A stretch of 64,000 nt of DNA from Dipteronia dyeriana (GCA_032871835.1 CM065296.1:56077288-56141287), one strand, 5' to 3'. Positions 1 through 11,320 are shown, counted from the first letter of the stretch. A program made the numbers and translations. Notes: generated by a model from the sequence alone, not told the origin.

Positions 1-296
1 CAACCTGTTTTAATTATCGTCCATGGCATAAAGAATGGCATGTATTGCCTTGTTGTTTCACTTGGAAGCTTCACATTCTTATGTGCTCTATTGAGACTTA
101 GGCTTGGAGACTTCACTTCCATCTTCAGTGGTCATTGTTGGAGGAGTGTAGCCACCTACAACTACCACCCAAGCACGGTCATCTATTTGGCAAAGATAGG
201 ACTCTATCTTACCTTTCCACGAGGCATAGTTCACCCCATAGAGCAAAGGGAGTCTTGTGCATGAGGCTCCATCATGTCCACCTACTTCCCACTCAT
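1..296 (-). pseudogene. gag: gag N-terminus of element A (partial, frameshifted)
   Basis: Gag is the structural protein that forms the virus-like particle of the retrotransposon. A likely ATG lies at 296-294 on the minus strand, matching the MSG start of the B gag. That frame meets a TAG after four codons. The conserved sequence, including GVNYASWKGK and YLCQIDDRAW, then continues in another frame down to about position 88, where a further stop occurs. Family resemblance is to the gag N-terminal domains DUF4219/UBN2 of plant copia elements. The gene is broken and cut by the window edge. Confidence 0.8.
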
Positions 297-407
297 AGAA
301 TTTGGGGATTATGAATGAGATGCAAATGTAATGCAACAAAAAAATATGCAAAATACAAGACACACACACAATAAGAGCTTCGATCACCTAATTATGTCTA
401 CGAACCC

Positions 408-421
408 GCTCTGTTACCAAT
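408..421 (-). other. primer-binding site of element A
   Basis: On the minus strand this reads ATTGGTAACAGAGC, one base away from the TGGTATCAGAGC complement of the 3' end of plant initiator tRNA-Met. It directly abuts the LTR end, as expected for the minus-strand DNA priming site. Confidence 0.85.
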
Positions 422-1969
422 TAAAATTAACTTAAACGAGTGTGTAATTAACCTAGAAGGGGGTGAATAGGTTTTAACCAAATTAATTGCCAACTTTTTG
501 GTTAATCAATATTAATCTCAAATAATCACCCTAGAATAAATATATAACAAATTCAAGTAAAAATGTGAAATGTAAATAACACTTGAACTTACATGGAAAA
601 CCTTCAACAAGGTAAAAACCACGGGATTAGCTAATGCTAGCCAATCGGGCCCTCAAATCCACTTTTTGCAAAACGATTACAACCTAGGTTGACCACATCA
701 AACCTATATGGTTACTAATCCACTTTTGTTACCCGCAGACCTTTAATAGTGATTATCAGCTCTTACTTGTATACTATCCACGGTACATACAAGACTTAAC
801 TCATAAAGTATTAGATATGCAACCTAATGTGAATATGAGAATATTCTAAAGGCACAAATGCTAGGTTAACATATTTAATGCTTATCTAATCATGAATGAA
901 AGATTCAAACAATCTTAGATATCATGTTGCTATATGACATATATATAACATAGCTATATGAAATAAAAGCACATCTAGATGTAATAGCTATCACAATACA
1001 ACAACCCAGATATCAACACAAAATCTCAACTTGTGATTAAAATCTTAGTCTAGATGCAAACAAGTCATGAAAGAGATTTCTTGTTAAGCAAGAACACAAT
1101 AATGAATGAGAATGGTTTTCTACTTACCAAGTCAAATATGTTGTTGAAGACCCATTCTTAAACATATCCTAGATGAAGCTATATGTTGCTAGATGTTGCT
1201 TGATTCAAGAATGAATTATGGGTGTTTGGATTTTGGTTAAGAAAAATGTAATCTTGCTAACTTTTCTTGCAAGTCACTCTTGAGTATTAAAGATAGAAGC
1301 TCTAAGGAGGCATAGATGAGGAAATGATATATATATATAAAGTCCTAGATGATATGACGTTGTTTTGAAAAGAGGCAACAAAATCCCACCAATAACACTG
1401 ACTAGACCACGACTCAAGCAAGTTGTCCAGACCATGATATACACAATAGTGCACCGTCTAGACAACATCACAATTGAGACCGTTGTGCATGCATGAGCAC
1501 AGTCCACAGTATTGGCAACAGAAGCCTGTTGGAGAATGCCCCGGTAGGGACTGCTATGCAGGCATACGTACAGGCCGCGGTTCCATAACCATGCAACCTT
1601 TGGAACCAACCGTTGTTTGGACAGCGGTTTAGACAGGTGCATAGCGAGCACCGCGGTAAGAGAAAAATTCTCTTTTCTAAGGCAAACCAAACACACTAAC
1701 CTAAATGCAAGATGTGCAAGTGCGGAATGTGATTAATGGCATAAAATGCATCAAGACAAAGTCATACAAAAATATGCACTTAATAGAAATGCATACAAGT
1801 GAGTGTGTGTAATTAATTCTCTTCAATTAAGAGTAAAGTCAAGTAATATACCTTCATTGAAGCACTTGGAGTCAAATGGCGTTAAAGACCTAATCTACCC
1901 TTTACAATATTGGAACCCAATTGTGATTTTGTCAACGTAATAAGCCAATCATAAAATGAGACACTTACA
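422..1969 (-). repeat. 5' LTR of element A
   Basis: This 1548-bp LTR nearly equals the 1552 and 1547 bp of the LTRs of element B and aligns with them end to end. On the minus strand it begins TGTAAGTGTC at 1969, and its last bases are TA, a likely mutated CA, at 422. It contains a TATA-like run near 1324-1336 and a CpG-rich repeat cluster at about 1392-1655. The other LTR lies outside the window, so the target duplication cannot be tested. Confidence 0.9.
1392..1655. repeat. CpG-rich palindromic repeat cluster in LTR A
   Basis: This patch of short related words around GCGGTC, CCGCGG and GTCCAGAC is much richer in G, C and CpG than its AT-rich surroundings. The equivalent patch occurs in the B LTRs and the C LTR. 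Such CpG-rich repeat hubs are a known trait of Sirevirus LTRs; their role as cis elements here is inferred. Confidence 0.7.
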
Positions 1970-2717
1970 ATGTTTAATTAACTCCATACCAGGGAATCAA
2001 TGTATACCTATGTGATGCTTATGTTATAATTCAAACTCCATATTTTTATTAGGCAATTCAAGTTTAGATTAGTTGAATTCATTATGTCTTATTCTTGACT
2101 TCTATTGATATATGGAAATTAATTGGTAGTTGTCTGGTTTTGATAATATATTAATTGAGATTGCAATATAAAAATAAAGGTAGTCTTAATTATTTTCAAT
2201 TGAATGAGTATAATTTTTCTCGGCATAGGAATATGCGAGAAAATTTTTGTTCACAAATTCTTGCACACAATAGGTTTTTAGTTATTGCTAACACCTTCGA
2301 CGAGGGTGAGTAGTGATTGAAAGTACGTGGTTAAACCCGAGTAGGAATAACAGTAATACCATAATTAAGATGAGAATGAACCCTGAATTTGGATTGAGTC
2401 TTGTTAATATAATTAACTGATGAACATTAAGTATTGCATATGGGGAGCATCGGTTACCTATTCTCTCATTTCTTGATCATAAACACCAATTCTCTTAAAT
2501 TGCTTTCTTAGATTAATTTAATTTAGTTTAAGTTTAATCAAACTCATCAATCTTTTGGTTACTCTTAATTTAGCTTAAATGAGAATTAGTTTTAGTCGGT
2601 AAATTACTTTTCCTCATTGGATCGATCTCTACTTGTTGTTGTATGTATCTTCATGATTCGTGCACTTGCGAGTTTAGTTTTTATAAACACTATTTCAAAC
2701 ATTAAGAGTTAACAAGC
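1970..2717. other. unassigned AT-rich stretch, possibly part of an LTR
   Basis: No protein similarity is visible. The right part (about 2600-2700) ends in a phrase containing GGATCGATCTC, CACTTGCGAG and an AT-rich tail. This resembles the 3' end of Tat/Athila-type Ty3 LTRs, but no matching second LTR or primer site is seen. Element A is inserted at its left side and the G gag begins at its right side, so it probably belongs to another insertion that truncated G. Confidence 0.3.
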
Positions 2718-3344
2718 CAACAGGCATTTATAGAGGTTTTGAGCCGAGGTATGATTTGCCATGGGGGGAGGTGGATAAATTCGATAGAACTTACATGCAG
2801 TGTGGCCACATTTCTCGCAATATTGACAAACAAGGTTTTTTGGGCTGGGTGGAGGTTGTGTAAAATTTGGACATTGAGAAGGAGAAAATTTGTTATGAAA
2901 TGCCTATTTAGGCTGATTTGGTTATCCTCGATGCTAGGGAAAATATTTTTTTTCCAATCTTGTTGTTTCCTGGTTTGTTTTGGCTAGAATATCTAATGGC
3001 ATTAGCAGTGATCTAAGAAGACTCTGATTGGGTTGTATCTAACTTTAGATAAATCTCATGGTCTACAAGCTTATCTTGAAGTTCTTCAAATGATATCGTA
3101 ATATCTCGGTTGCGGATGACAGTAACAATTTCCTTGTATTCAAAGCCAAGTCCTCATAGGCAATACATGAACAAATCATCTTCACTTTGTTGAATCCCAG
3201 CAACAATTTTGATGATTTGTAAATATTCAGACATGGTTTTGGTACCATGAGTTATGAGGACAACTTTATCTTTTAGTTGAATAAACCGAGTGTGAGAACG
3301 AATGACATAGAGCTTTTGTAGTCAATCCCAAGCTTTAGGATAGG
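2718..3344 (-). pseudogene. gag: gag of element G, C-terminal half
   Basis: This is the downstream half of a copia gag gene; the upstream half lies at 12873-13262, beyond inserted element B. Conceptual minus-strand translation shows UBN2-type gag features in order: YVIRSHTRFIQLKDKV, then GTKTMSEYLQIIK, then a region like EYKEIVTVIRNRD (about 3120-3060). A degenerate CCHC zinc knuckle around 2789-2831 (CQYCEKCGHTAC) follows. The reading frame is interrupted by stops. The family match is good, but the lineage within copia is not resolved because no pol remains here. Confidence 0.75.
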
Positions 3345-3349
3345 TTTTC
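3345..3349. repeat. target-site duplication of element B, left copy
   Basis: TTTTC immediately before the 5' LTR is repeated exactly at 12868-12872 after the 3' LTR. Five bases is the usual duplication for copia integrases. Confidence 0.93.
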
Positions 3350-3647
3350 TGTAAGTTTCTCAGTGTTTTATTGACTTATTTTGTTGACAACCACATTTGG
3401 GGATCAATATGTAAGGGTAGTTTAGGGCATCATTGGTTGTAACCAAGCTCAAGCAGCAAAGGTAAAATCACTTGCTTAACTTTTATTGAAGAGGTATTAG
3501 TGCACACACACACTCATGCATTTTCCTTTAATTTTCTTGCATACATGCATATTTGCCCTCTTGTGTGCCTTGTGTGCCTTAATTCTTGCTTGAGTGTTGA
3601 ATGCATTTTTTGTGCCTTAAAAAGAAGATTTTTTTCCTCTGATCCGT

Positions 3648-3912
3648 AGTTCAGACCGCTCTCTGTGCAGTGCCCACATCGCGGTCTGTACATCAACGTT
3701 TACCAAAGGCTGCACATTGTAGCTACTGCGGCCTGTGCTTGTTGTATGCACCACGGTCTCCCAAGCAGAGTTTCACAAGCGTTACATGTTGTCCAGACAG
3801 CGGTCTGTGCACCTGCATACACAGCAGCCTACAGAGTGGTGTTGTCCAGGCGATGCACCGCTCTCTGTGCCATGGTCTGGACACTTACCTATACCGCGGT
3901 ACAACTAGCAGT
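3648..3912. repeat. CpG-rich palindromic repeat cluster in the 5' LTR of B
   Basis: Several copies of words such as GCGGTCTGTGCA, GTCCAGAC and CCGCGGTAC occur within 265 bp, directly upstream of the TATA run. Open frames across this patch on both strands are by-products of the repeat, not genes. The same cluster recurs in every LTR of this family in the window. Confidence 0.75.
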
Positions 3913-3967
3913 CCTGACAGGATTTGGTTGCCTTTCGTCTAAAACGACATCACTTTGTGTAGGGCCT

Positions 3968-3984
3968 TATATATATATATATAT
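3968..3984 (+). promoter_or_regulatory. TATA region of B 5' LTR
   Basis: An alternating TA run lies a short distance downstream of the CpG-rich cluster. The same position in the 3' LTR (about 11938-11952) holds a shorter TA run. The position within the LTR suits a U3 core promoter; activity is inferred. Confidence 0.6.
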
Positions 3985-4903
3985 GTTCGTTTCTCTTCCC
4001 TTTGGTTTTCAAGAGTCCAAGAAGCCATATTTGCGTGACTTAGCTTTTCTAGAGAGAGAGGGACTCTCAAACACTTATTTTTACTCAACCCAACTTCATC
4101 TCATGATCATCTAGCTTCATTCTAGGATCATCTAAGCATGGAGCATCATCTTCTTCTAGGTTAGGTAACTTCTACATGCTCTAGACTTTATAGTTTCATT
4201 ACTAAGGCATGTATACCTAGGGTTTTAGTCCTTATTGCATATAAAATGCTTGCTTGTATGTTTAATTGCTTTTATGACATGCTTGTGTATTGATAATTGG
4301 TTGAGCAGTATTGATTTGTGATAGCTAGAATTTAGGACGGTTTTACCCTTCTAGCTAATTCTTCTTGCCTTTGCATTTAGAACATTGACATCTAGGATTT
4401 GCTTTAATTGTCATTATTAATCCCAGCTAACCATGAATGTCTTGACCTAGCATTTTTACATATAGAATATTATTGCATATTCGTTTAGGTTGCCATTATC
4501 TCTTCATTGTTGATTAAGCTTGTGGCTATGTGATTAGTGCACAAGGTCGGTGATCCAAAATCACTATTAAGGCCCGTTGGGTAGAGTGAAAGGGTTAGTA
4601 ACTGGAGGGTTAGACGGGAGGTCAACCAAGGTTGTAAACTTTCTCTCAATAGTGGATTTTGAGGATCGAGTGTGGCGTACTAAACAGTCTGTGGTTTTTT
4701 CCATTTGGAGGGTTTCTACGTATATATTGCATGTTTTTATTGTTTTATGTTTGTTGTCTTTAATTTGAACACTTAGTAGAATGGGGTAGAATTGATAATA
4801 TTGATTAATTCATAAAATTGGTAATCTATCGAATTAAAACCTACCCATCCCCCCCCCCCCTCCTCTCTAGGTTATAGACATACACTTTCTAGGGAACTTC
4901 AAT

Positions 4904-4915
4904 TGGTATCAGAGC
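4904..4915 (+). other. primer-binding site of element B
   Basis: This is an exact TGGTATCAGAGC, complementary to the 3' end of initiator tRNA-Met, two bases after the LTR end. Confidence 0.95.
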
Positions 4916-5027
4916 CGATGCCTAGATATACTTAGGTGATCTGTGCTCTTTGTTTCTTGCTTTGTGTAGTTTGACTGTTTTTTTGTGTGACATTGCATTT
5001 GCATTACATTCATCACCCTCAAACACT

Positions 5028-6836
5028 ATGAGTGGAAACTGTAATAGTCATGAGGAAGCCTCAAGCACAAGACCCCCTTTGCTTAATGGGGTGAATTATT
5101 CTTCTTGGAAAGGCAAGATGGAAGCCTATCTTTGCCAAATAGATGACCGTGCTTGGATGGCTATTGAAGACGGGTATAGTCCTCCAATAATGACCACTGA
5201 CGATGGTGTTGAAGCTCTTAAGCCCAAGTCTAGTTGGATAACTCAAGAGTTTGAAGCATCCAAGTGGAACAACAAGGCTATACATGTCATCCTTTGCACC
5301 ATTGATGATAATCAATACAGTTGGTCCAAAACACTAGTATTGCAAATGAGGCTTAGGACATTCTTCAAATGGCACATGAGGGAACCGAGGTAGTCAAGGA
5401 CTCAAAGCTCCAAGTCCTCCAAATGCAATTTGAGATGATTAGGATAGAGAAGCATGAATGCTTCAATGACTTTCAAGTGAAGTTGATGGATATCGTTAAC
5501 CAAAGCCATCAACAAAAATTATAAGGTCACTTCAGTCAAGGTTCGAATCAAAGGTGACGGCACTTGAAGAGAATAGTGAGTACAAGAATATGAAGCCAAA
5601 TGAAGTCATTGGAAGACTTCTAGCTTATAAGTCAAGATGGAACACCACACCCACACCTCCAAAAAAACAAAAGAGCATTGCATTGAAGACCACCAAGGTT
5701 GAAGAAGAGGAAGAGGACTCGGATGAAGAAATGGCCCTCATGGTTAGAAAAATCAAGAAATTCATGAAGTTTGCGAGGAAAGAATTTGGGTCCAAGGGAA
5801 AGGAAGTGAAAAAGAAAACTCCTTTCAAGAAGATGGAAAAGTCTCAAGAAAGTGACTCTAAAAAGGGCATTCAATGTTATGAATGTAGTGGCTTTGGTCA
5901 CATTGCTCCAGAATGTGCAAATTTGAAGAAAAAGAAGAAGGGGAAGGCGATGGCGGCCATTTGGAGCGATAGTGAAGACTTAGAAGAGGAAGAAAAATCT
6001 TCGGATGATAAAGATAGAGTTGCAAACTTTATTGCCTTCACAACATCTCATAATGGCAAGGAAGTTGTGAGTGATAAGGAAGAAGTAGATGACTCTAGTG
6101 ATGAGAGTACCTCTTATAACTTTAGGTTTGAGATTGATGAGGAAATAGACTATGTAGACTTCATGAAGTTTTTTGAAAAGTCTAGATTAAAAAAAGGAGA
6201 TTCAAGAATTGAAAAAATGAGAATCTAGAGTTGACTTTCAAGATAACTAACTTGAGTGAGAAAGTAAAGAGTGGAAAAGAGTTAGAAGAGAGCTTGAATT
6301 TGGAGCTTGTGATCACTAAGAAGAGTGAAGAGAACTTGAATATTGAGCTCAGGGAAGTAAAAGAATTGGTTGCCAAGTTGACATCCGGAACCGAGAGACT
6401 TGACAAGATGTTATCATATGGGAAGAGTCCTAGTGATAAAACTGGCTTAAGATATGTGGAAGGCAAGGATGTCATTTCCTTGAAGAAGACCATCTTTGTT
6501 AAGAGTCAAGTGGATAAAGAGGTTCAAGGTTCACACCAACAAATGAGATCGAATGAAGTTGGAGAATCATCAAAGCAAGCTCAAGTGAAGGCTCAGACAA
6601 AGTTTCAACTAAAGCTCATCCACCAAAAGCTAGAACTCATCAAACAAGACCTCAACTTCCAAGGAGCTCTTAAAGTCAACAAAGGATTTTTCACCTACAA
6701 CCACAAAGGGTGTTTCAAAGAAGAGATTCGGCTCAACACCAAAGGACAACTCAAAGGAAAGGGAAGTCTCATTGCTTGCACAAGGATATGGTATGAATTC
6801 GTACTTTACTCCCATTTGTCATTATTGTGTTGTTGA
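5028..6836 (+). pseudogene. gag: gag of element B
   Basis: The likely start is the ATG at 5028 (MSGNCNSHEE). The N-terminal gag domain is readable to about 5330, then the frame is lost. It resumes at 5554 with KNMKPNEVIGRLLAYKSRW. A clean CCHC zinc knuckle (CYECSGFGHIAPEC, about 5874-5915) binds the RNA genome in this family. A lysine-rich and then acidic stretch follows, and a stop near 6226 changes the frame to a long C-terminal extension (about 6231-6836) with heptad-like Leu/Glu/Lys content. The long gag C-terminus is typical of Sireviruses. At least three frame changes make it non-functional. Confidence 0.85.
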
Positions 6837-7022
6837 AGGTCACATAAGACCGAATTGTTTTAAATTTATTAAGTTGTGTCGTTTTGAAAGCATGATTTAG
6901 AAGAATATGCTTAGAAGAGCCAAAATGCATGCACCTAGGAATTTTAGAGAAAATGAACCCATGGCTCCTAGAAATAGTAATATTTCATCTGGTGGACTAG
7001 AAGAGATGAATATTGTTGTCAT

Positions 7023-7220
7023 GTGGCTCAAGTAGCCCTGAAAGCCAAAGCCATCAATACTTGGTACCTTGATAGTGGGTGTTTTAGGCACATGACCGGA
7101 AACAAGAGTTTCTTTCAAACTCTTGTGATGGAGGATGGTGGATTTGTCACATTTGGTGATGGTTCACGTAAGAAGGTTTTAGGAAAAGGAAATATATCCA
7201 TCCCCAGTTTGCCCTTCTAG
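7023..7220 (+). pseudogene. protease domain of element B
   Basis: This aspartic protease domain would cleave the Gag-Pol polyprotein. The active-site motif is seen as TWYLDSGCFRHMTGN (DSG core) near 7060. The preceding WTRRDEYCCHVA-like stretch is interrupted by a stop. A stop at about 7218 separates it from the integrase part, which continues in the same frame. Confidence 0.8.
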
Positions 7221-7244
7221 CCTAATGCTCTTTATGTAGATGGC

Positions 7245-8320
7245 TTGCAAGCCAATCTTATTAGCATATCACATTTAAGTGATGAAGGGCTTTCGGTTAT
7301 GTTTGGCAAAGTTGATTGCTCTATTCTAAGAGAAGATGGACAAGTTCTATTGAAAGGTAAGAGATCAAGTGACGATTGTTATTGTCTTGATTCTAGTGGC
7401 ATCTCTTGTAATTTGTCTAGTTGTGATCAAGTTGAATTGTGGCATCAAAGGTTAAGTTATATGAATTTCAAAGACTTAAAAGTTCTTGAGAGGTTGAATA
7501 TTGTGAGAGGCCTTCCTAACTTTGGAAATATGATTGAGGGAGTGTGTGGACCGTGTCAACAAGGAAAGCAAACTAAGAGTGTGCATAAAAAGGGTAAGTA
7601 TCTTGCCACCAAGGAGCCACTAGAGCTTCTTTATATGGACCTTATGGGTCCCACGTAAACCGAGAGTCTCGGTGGTAAGAGTTACATCTTTGTGTCTGTT
7701 GATGATTTTTCTAGATTTACGTGGACCAACTTTCTTAGAGAAAAATCTGAAACTTTTGAAATTTTTAAAAAGGTTTGCACTAAATTCAAAATGAGAAGGA
7801 TTCTCACATAAAATGCATTAAAAGAATTATGAGTGACCATTGGAGAGAATTTGAAAATGCTTGCTTTGAAAACTTTTATGATAGTCTTGGAATCTCCCAA
7901 GAGTTCTCTGCTCCTTGAACTCCTCAACAAAATAGAGTTTTAGAGAGGAAGAATAGGGTCCTCCAAGAGATGGCTAGTATGATTTTCCTTAGCAACAATG
8001 TTCCTAGGAATCTTTGGACCGAGGCAGTGAATATAACTTGTTATTTAGCAAATAGAGTGTTTTTAAGGCCTGGTACTGGGCAAACCTCTTATGAATTATG
8101 GAAGGGAAGGAAGCCAAATGTTAGCTACTTCCACTCATTTGGAAGCAAGTGTTACAATCTAAATTACCATTATCAACTTGACAAGTTTGCTGCTAAAAGT
8201 GATTAAGGGATTTTCCTTGGCTATGCCCTAAATAGTGAGGCCTATAGAGTTTTTAATTTGAAGACACAAAGTGTTATGGAATCATGAATGTGACCATAGA
8301 TGATTGTAGGCCTAAGGTTA
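7245..8320 (+). pseudogene. integrase domain of element B
   Basis: It begins with the GAG-pre-integrase zinc-binding part (LWHQRLSYMNFKDLK, then CGPCQQGKQTKS). The catalytic core follows at about 7665 (SYIFVSVDDFSRFTW). The middle of the core (7790-7960) is damaged by stops and frame changes. The C-terminal part is readable again at 7970-8206 (WTEAVNITCYLANRV, then YELWKGRKPNVSYFHSFG), as in Sirevirus integrases. Confidence 0.85.
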
Positions 8321-8589
8321 GTAACCATGATGAGGAGGTAGTATGATTAATGATTCTCCCTTGGAGAAGATTGGTGAGACTTCAAGTGATGAAAAATCAA
8401 AATCTTGAGAAAGAGGTCTCTCAATCTCTTGATAGAGATTCAACTCTGGTCTCGAAGGAACCTGCTCCTTGGGTTAGACATCTTCACAACAAGAGTGACA
8501 TCATTGGAGATGTGAATAAAGATGCTAGGACTAGGCATCAATTACCAAGTCAAATCTGTTACACTTGCTACACCTCTGAAATTGAACCC

Positions 8590-9560
8590 TAAAAGGTTGA
8601 TGAAGCTTTAAGTGATGAGTTTTGGGTTCTTGCTATGCAAGAAGAGCTAAATCAATTTGAAAGAAATGAGGTTTGGACTCTAGTTCCTAGGCCTAAGAAC
8701 GCTAATGTGATAGGCACCAAGTGGGTCTATAGGAATAAATCCGATGAGGATGGCAACATTATGTGGAACAAGGCTAGACTTGTAGCACAAGGGTACTCTC
8801 AAATTGAGGGTATCGACTTTAAGGAGACTTTTGCTCCTGTTGCCCGATAAGAGTCCATTAGCCTTCTCTTATCCATATGCACAGGTTTAAATTGCATCAA
8901 ATGGATGTTAAGAGTGCCTTCCTCAATGGCTTCTTGCAAGAGAAAGTGTTTGTTGAGCAACCCAAGGGGGTTTGTGGATCCATACCACCCCAATCATGTT
9001 TATCGTCTCAAAAAGGCTCTATATGGGTTGAAACAAGCACCAAGGGCTTGGTATGAGCGTCTCACTCTTTATCTTGTTGACAATGGCTACTCTAGAGGAA
9101 GTGTTGACAAGACTTTGTTCATCAAGTGTACTAAAGATGAGCTATTCATAGCTCAAATTTATGTTGATGACATCGTTTTTGGTTCCACAAACAACTTGAA
9201 AGTTAAACAATTTGTTGATATCATGACTCATGAGTTTGAAATGAGCATGGTTGGTGAACTTAATTACTTCCTAGGCTTGCAAATCAAGCAAATGCATGAT
9301 GGAATCTTCATATCCCAAGATAAATATGCCAAGAACCTAGTGAAGAAATTTAGCCTGGAGAATGCCAAGCATTGCGACAAACCTATGAGTACCACATTGA
9401 AACTGAGCAAGGATGCTAGTGGAAAAAGTGTGGATCAAAGTCTATATCGGGGCATGATAGGGAGCTTGCCATACTTGACTGCTAGTTGGCCCGATATAGC
9501 CTTTAGTGTTGGTGTGTGTGTTAGGTATCAAGCCAATCCCAAGGAATCTCATCTCTCCTC
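8590..9560 (+). pseudogene. reverse transcriptase domain of element B
   Basis: This domain would copy the element RNA into DNA. Visible motifs in order are [51 protein letters not shown] (stop at 8850), [15 protein letters not shown] and the catalytic box [12 protein letters not shown] near 9160. Apart from the stop and a short frameshifted piece at 8850-8960, this is the best-preserved part of the element. Confidence 0.92.
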
Positions 9561-10092
9561 CATGAAGATAATCATTCGATATGTGAATGGGACATCCAAC
9601 TATAGGATATGGTACTCTTTTGACACTAATGCTAGTTTAGTTGGCTTTAGTGATACAGATTAGACTGGTAATTATGATGATAGGAAGAGTACATCCGGCA
9701 GTTGCATCTTCCTAGGGAACAATCTTGTGTCATGGTTTTGTAAGAAGCAAAATTCTATATCATTATCCACAGCGGAGGCCGAGTATATAGCCGCTAGGTG
9801 TGCTTGCACATAACTCCTTTGGATGAAGCAAATGTTTGTGGATTATGGCTTTGAGCAAGGTACTCTAACCCTTTATTGTGATAACATGAGTGCTATTAAT
9901 ATTTCAAAAAATCTTGTCCAACATTCTAGAACCAAGCATATTGACATTAGACATCATTTCATTAGAGAGCTAGTTAAGAGCAAATGCATTGCACTTGAAC
10001 ATGTGGGCACAAATGATCAACTATCGGACTTGTTTACAAAACCATTAGATTCAACTAAGTTTAAATCTCTTAGTAGGTCTATTGGGATTTGA
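9560..10092 (+). pseudogene. RNase H domain of element B
   Basis: This RNase H1-type domain would remove RNA from the RNA:DNA hybrid. It contains DRKSTSGSCIFLG, SLSTAEAEYIAA, YCDNMSAINISKN and HIDIRHHFIRE in the usual order, and ends LFTKPLDSTKFKSLSRSIGI with a stop at 10090-10092. Two internal stops (about 9661 and 9812) break it. Confidence 0.9.
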
Positions 10093-11308
10093 CATATGCA
10101 TTGATGGGTTTTGGCGTTTGACCCATATGGGAAGCTCAAGCAAAGAGAGCAAACTTGCATTCTAATAAGCAAATAATTGTTCAATTTTACGCTCTTTAAT
10201 TAATTGCTTGAGTATCTTGGATGCTATATTATTACATGACTTTTTATTCAATAAGTGTGCCTTTACCTTATTTGAAATGCATGTTTCATCTATGTTCAAA
10301 CATGTATTTTTGGACTAGGATTGGGAAGTACATTTGATTGACCCAAAGTTTATCTCCATGTTTATGAAAACTTGATCTTGACATGCTTAAATTGTTATGC
10401 ATGATGAATTTATTGAATGCTTCAAGATGATTGCAAATTTGTGTGAGAGTGACTTTTGAGACTTCAATCAATAAGGATATTGTATCCATTTCAAGGATTT
10501 CACAATCCAATAGTCTCTCTCTCTCTTTACTTGTTGAACAAGGCTACTATCATACGGGCATTTCACCAGGAAAAATAAAAAAGGCCGCAATAGTCGCTCA
10601 TGTCTTGTTTAACTTGTAAAGCTTGTTAGTTGCTCTTATTTTTTGTTAAACTGTATCTTATTTTCCATTGACAAATTGGTGCAAATTGGTTTGACTTCTA
10701 TTGGAACCTCATGTACTATTTTCCTTTGCCAAATACCATGCTTTTGGAAGTTGATGTTGCATGTATTTCATTCAAGGCAATCTTTTCACGCATGTTCCAA
10801 TAAATAAAACTTCCATGAATTTCTCCCTCTCTTAATTAAATTGCATAAAGTTGTTGTATATGATTATGCATTTACATTGCAGATATCTCTCTTTGCTAAA
10901 GCATCCCGGTTTGGGAATACTCATTGGCCTATCTTGTAACAAAAAGGGGGAGTAATGTTGGATTTAGAGGGAGTTTGTGTTACTTTTGCATATAAGGGAA
11001 GAATGTCATTTTTAGGGGGAGTTGACTTTGTGTTGTTAGCTTATGTGCATTGTTGATTGCAAGTTACTTGTTTCTAATTCATGCAAATTGCACTTGTTTT
11101 TATTTTTCTTGATCCCTTTCATACACTTGTCTTGGAAAGTGTAGTTCTTTGTTTTATAGGGCTGATCATTCGACAAGAGATTGAAGATTTGATTTGAAGA
11201 TTTAGCTTTAGGTATCTCTTGTAATACATAATGTATTTGTTGACCTCTTATTGTTTCTTTTTGTTATGAGGATACTTTGCGAGTGAGTGATTTTGTCACG
11301 AAATAGCC
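10093..11308 (+). other. 3' spacer of element B between pol and LTR
   Basis: These 1.2 kb hold no supportable gene; in particular no env-like frame is visible. The left end after the pol stop is shared with element C (the words GGGAAGCTCAAGCAAAGAGA). Three extra purine-rich, PPT-like words occur near 10945 (AAAAAGGGGGAG), 10968 (AGAGGGAG) and 11013 (AGGGGGAG) ahead of the true tract. Repeated PPT motifs before the 3' LTR are described for Sireviruses. Confidence 0.7.
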
Positions 11309-11319
11309 AAAGGGGGAGA
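11309..11319 (+). other. polypurine tract of element B
   Basis: AAAGGGGGAGA lies directly upstream of the 3' LTR start at 11321 and is the expected plus-strand primer. Confidence 0.85.
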
Positions 11320-11320
11320 T

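Larger units (their letters stand above)
1..421 (-). mobile_element. Sirevirus-like copia element A, internal part (truncated by window edge)
   Basis: This is the 5' internal region of a minus-strand LTR retrotransposon that continues beyond the left edge. It runs from the primer-binding site next to the LTR at 422-1969 into the start of gag. Its gag protein closely resembles that of element B (shared GVNY-SWKGK and YLCQIDDRAW motifs), so A and B belong to one family. The rest of A is not visible, so its completeness cannot be judged. Confidence 0.9.
3350..4901 (+). repeat. 5' LTR of element B
   Basis: This 1552-bp LTR starts TGTAAGTTTCTC and ends ACTTCA. It holds a CpG-rich repeat cluster (about 3648-3912), a TATA run (3968-3984) that is the probable promoter, and a poly-C tract near 4851-4860 just before the end. 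It aligns with the 3' LTR throughout. Confidence 0.95.

Noticed and set aside
3665..4114. 149-codon plus-strand frame with Cys/His-rich peptides, and similar frames at 1274-1696, 11570-11887, 61046-61393 and 61111-61467
   Set aside because: All fall on the CpG-rich repeat cluster of the Sirevirus LTRs, occur on both strands and show no protein family. High GC removes stops by chance.
4904..4915. Several TGGTATCAGAGC matches that could suggest tRNA-Met genes
   Set aside because: Only the 12-18 bases of the primer site match; the rest of a tRNA cloverleaf is absent at every site.
6182..6493. Minus-strand frames opposite the B gag (also 5625-5901, 6630-6815, 7682-7930)
   Set aside because: They are shadows of the Lys/Glu-rich gag and the damaged integrase read on the other strand.
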